Positions 63,501-64,000 of a stretch of 64,000 nucleotides of DNA are shown here, one piece after another (position 1 is the stretch's first letter; every line of letters begins with the position of its first letter). Origin of the DNA: an uncultured Sphingomonadaceae bacterium (GTDB lineage: Bacteria > Pseudomonadota > Alphaproteobacteria > Sphingomonadales > Sphingomonadaceae); assembly GCA_947499255.1 (NCBI GenBank), contig CANMNF010000001.1, positions 310,001-374,000 of the forward strand, in the 5' to 3' direction. A program made the position numbers and the translations under genes. The notes beneath the pieces are model-generated. The model saw only the letters and a list, made by a program, of their open reading frames with translations. It searched no databases and was not told the origin of the DNA.

Positions 63501-63616
63501 ATCATCTGCGGAGCAGCGACGACAAGTTATCACCGCACCCCAGTGTCGATCGCGACAGCCTGCGCGCCGTACCACAGATCGAGCTTCTCGAACGCAACCT
63601 CGAACGCAGTCGATAG
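60590..63616 (+). CDS. MobF-family conjugative relaxase-helicase (TrwC/TraI-like)
   Basis: A 1008-residue protein. The start at 60590 gives the canonical MobF N-terminus MLSVASVSSAGGAANYFAKDDYY, with catalytic tyrosines Y22/Y23 (and Y16 nearby). The metal-binding histidines are H145, H156 and H158 (NHTHAV). A RecD-like SF1 helicase follows with Walker A GVAGAGKTT (about 486-494), DEAS in VLDEASLV, and GDRAQLQPIEAG. It nicks one strand at oriT, stays bound to the 5' end, and unwinds the plasmid. The longer frame to 60509 overlaps the XRE gene and is rejected. Confidence 0.96.
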   Translation: MLSVASVSSAGGAANYFAKDDYYVGDGPAELSEWGGKGAEALGLSGPVSKEDFEKVLDGKLPDGTVINASDKRRAGIDLTFSMPKSASLMAQLGGDKRVLGAQHAAVKSVMSYLEKHFAEARDYSRNPKGEPIRTGTLLYALFQHDTSRKLDPQNHTHAVIAAMTQDKEGSWKALWNTEIWKNNSVLGSIYNAALRTNLERLGYQTEITGKHGQFEIKDVSRDVIEAFSQRRQDILAEAEKQGKGKNEPEALRRITKMTRDPKLNADDKQRLRTEWKERAAALDFNAKEHVAAAIARAPTAGERPLGSPANVQTLIKTIRETAKIYTRPADALTTNGLKRTLLTPTQLRTEMATASAVRIIGERETSWTQAELVKTSLDVGLKGVTADGVEARIDSLIQDGKMLEGATTRLDKQIEKYTTPEHQMIERATLKNVAAGKNASPGMIEASEAPGRLKEVSGGRELTAEQIAAGTLALSSDDRTIVIQGVAGAGKTTLISAIASVAHQEGREVLGLAFANKMVNDLRSDTEIRRQGGELVESEIEAKTVSSFINQHLGGALHGSGPRYEASRAVLEGKILVLDEASLVANKPMNDLLTIANKLGVEKLIMIGDRAQLQPIEAGKSFSLIQADNPAMARLDTSLRQRTEHMKEAAGLARSGNFKESFERLGERVVEAGKDHLEVTAKTWLDLSAEDRDRTAIYSSGRDARSLVNRMVQDGLRAEGKVTGEGLTLTTLLPAHATREELRYPGTYREGQLLEVMRHNAPGDLLRGRYDVEGVDEQGRVLLRNENGKLQRFDPSRIDPADKRDALRLSEKHEEMVFEGDKVRWTEKDDARKLMKSEEAKVLKIKDGVVTVENRNGDTVELKQGDRMLERMGLAYALNMHQAQGDTRDMAIGEMHSSARHLSNQRLALVMMTRVRDDITIITNDKDRLLAQIGRNPGDKTSALETLGEKQVELPKGGGPARDFHPKIPDHLRSSDDKLSPHPSVDRDSLRAVPQIELLERNLERSR

Positions 63617-63626
63617 GAGGACCACG

Positions 63627-64000
63627 ATGAGCGACCAATCGCACCGCGCGACGCAAGGTGAAAAAGAAGGTGGGACCTTCGCCAAGCAGCACGCCGATCA
63701 GCCGATACTCTCAAGCATCGTAGAGCAGGCCGGTCTTCAGGAAATCGCCTATACAGTGGAGGGGCGGGATCATGTCGTATGCGATGCGAGCGTACAAGGC
63801 GCCCAGGAATGCGCAGACAAGCGAGAAGCCGCATCGCACCAGCAGATCGCCGCCGAGTGCGCAGCGCTGGGCCTTGCTATCCTTATGGCCGTGATCGTGG
63901 GGTCTTTGGCGGTCACCTTCGTCAACCTCGTCACCAAACTCGCAGCGCCGGTCGGAAAACATCGCATTTACACGGTCTTCCCAAAACATTTCTTGCCAGC
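63627..64000 (+). CDS. Hypothetical membrane protein (partial, runs off the right edge)
   Basis: The frame starts at ATG 63627 behind a strong AGGAGG (63615-63620) and is open to the end of the window (124 codons). The N-terminal part is polar (SDQSHRATQGEKEGG), then a transmembrane helix LGLAILMAVIVGSLAVTFVNLV at about residues 80-101. I do not recognise it. It lies 10 bases after the relaxase stop and is probably in the same operon. Confidence 0.7.
   Translation, partial: MSDQSHRATQGEKEGGTFAKQHADQPILSSIVEQAGLQEIAYTVEGRDHVVCDASVQGAQECADKREAASHQQIAAECAALGLAILMAVIVGSLAVTFVNLVTKLAAPVGKHRIYTVFPKHFLP

Larger units (their letters stand above)
36010..64000 (+). mobile_element. Integrative conjugative/mobilizable element, left part
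   Basis: Starts in the 3' end of tRNA-Met (exact crossover not determinable) and continues past the right edge. It contains a tyrosine integrase, an AlpA-like regulator, mercury cargo, antirestriction genes, ParB, element-specific DUF families, and a MobF relaxase with coupling protein. No type IV secretion channel genes are visible apart from the VirB1-like transglycosylase and the coupling protein; they may lie beyond 64000 or be absent. I found no second copy of the tRNA 3' end in the window, so the element is not closed. Confidence 0.88.

Noticed and set aside
36010-64000. Complete conjugative element with secretion channel
   Set aside because: Only a coupling protein and a VirB1-like transglycosylase are seen; no VirB4 ATPase or other channel genes are in the window, so self-transfer is not shown.

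Overview
The window comes from an alphaproteobacterium of the order Sphingomonadales, most likely close to Erythrobacteraceae. The gene order pyrH-frr-uppS-cdsA-dxr-rseP-bamA-ompH-fabZ, the cysteine-free L31, the OxyR/RNase D pair and the protein sequences fit this group. No lpxD or lpxA lies between the periplasmic chaperone gene and fabZ, as expected of sphingomonads, which use glycosphingolipids in place of lipopolysaccharide. The assignment rests on recognition of protein families and synteny, not on a database search.

Bases 1-36033 are ordinary chromosome. 1-9100: ribosome recycling, isoprenoid and phospholipid synthesis and outer-membrane assembly (pyrH 3' end, frr, uppS, cdsA, dxr, rseP, bamA, skp/ompH, fabZ, rpmE). 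9129-11778: a small secreted UrcA-like protein with a perfect CtrA box upstream, a 2-oxoglutarate dioxygenase, tRNA-His and a Leu/Glu-type dehydrogenase. 11858-16773: a complete cytochrome c maturation operon, ccmC-D-E-F-G-H-I, including a 46-residue ccmD. 16832-27164: kup, a minus-strand yciB-ftsY-mtaB-dapF cluster, a GGDEF-EAL protein, an EVE protein, an LplT-like transporter and pgsA. 27488-35814: a small protein behind a perfect alphaproteobacterial SOS box, oxyR-rnd, aspS, acpP-fabF-mltG, a 2H phosphoesterase and a membrane-anchored cyclic-nucleotide-binding-fold protein.

From tRNA-Met (35957-36033) to the right edge is an integrative conjugative or mobilizable element whose far end is not in the window. 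Next to the tRNA come a P4-type integrase, a ribbon-helix-helix (RHH) gene, an AlpA-like regulator and a toprim/primase-like gene. A compact mercury-type cassette (merR, merT, a GDCCVxC protein and a MerA-like flavoprotein without the C-terminal Cys-Cys) and a 159-bp MITE-like element follow. Then come a lytic transglycosylase, a 1406-residue methyltransferase/strawberry-notch helicase fusion, an orphan protein, a large ParB-like protein, an ArdC-type antirestriction protein and a run of element-specific families (DUF6927, DUF1173-like, DUF7007, DUF736, DUF2493).

The transfer module at 56933-63616 has the layout of trwA-trwB-trwC of plasmid R388: an RHH protein, a VirD4/TraD coupling protein and a MobF relaxase-helicase, here with a small XRE regulator inserted. 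The 695-bp non-coding stretch before it carries inverted repeats and two 16-bp palindromes and is the best oriT candidate.

Three features of the element deserve most attention: (1) the RHH gene and its paired palindromes are duplicated about 20 kb apart, with identical 62-bp spacing and one copy decaying; (2) an identical purine-rich 14-mer precedes three separate gene blocks; (3) the DarB-like fusion, ArdC and ParB together look like an anti-restriction entry module on the side of oriT away from the coupling protein and relaxase.
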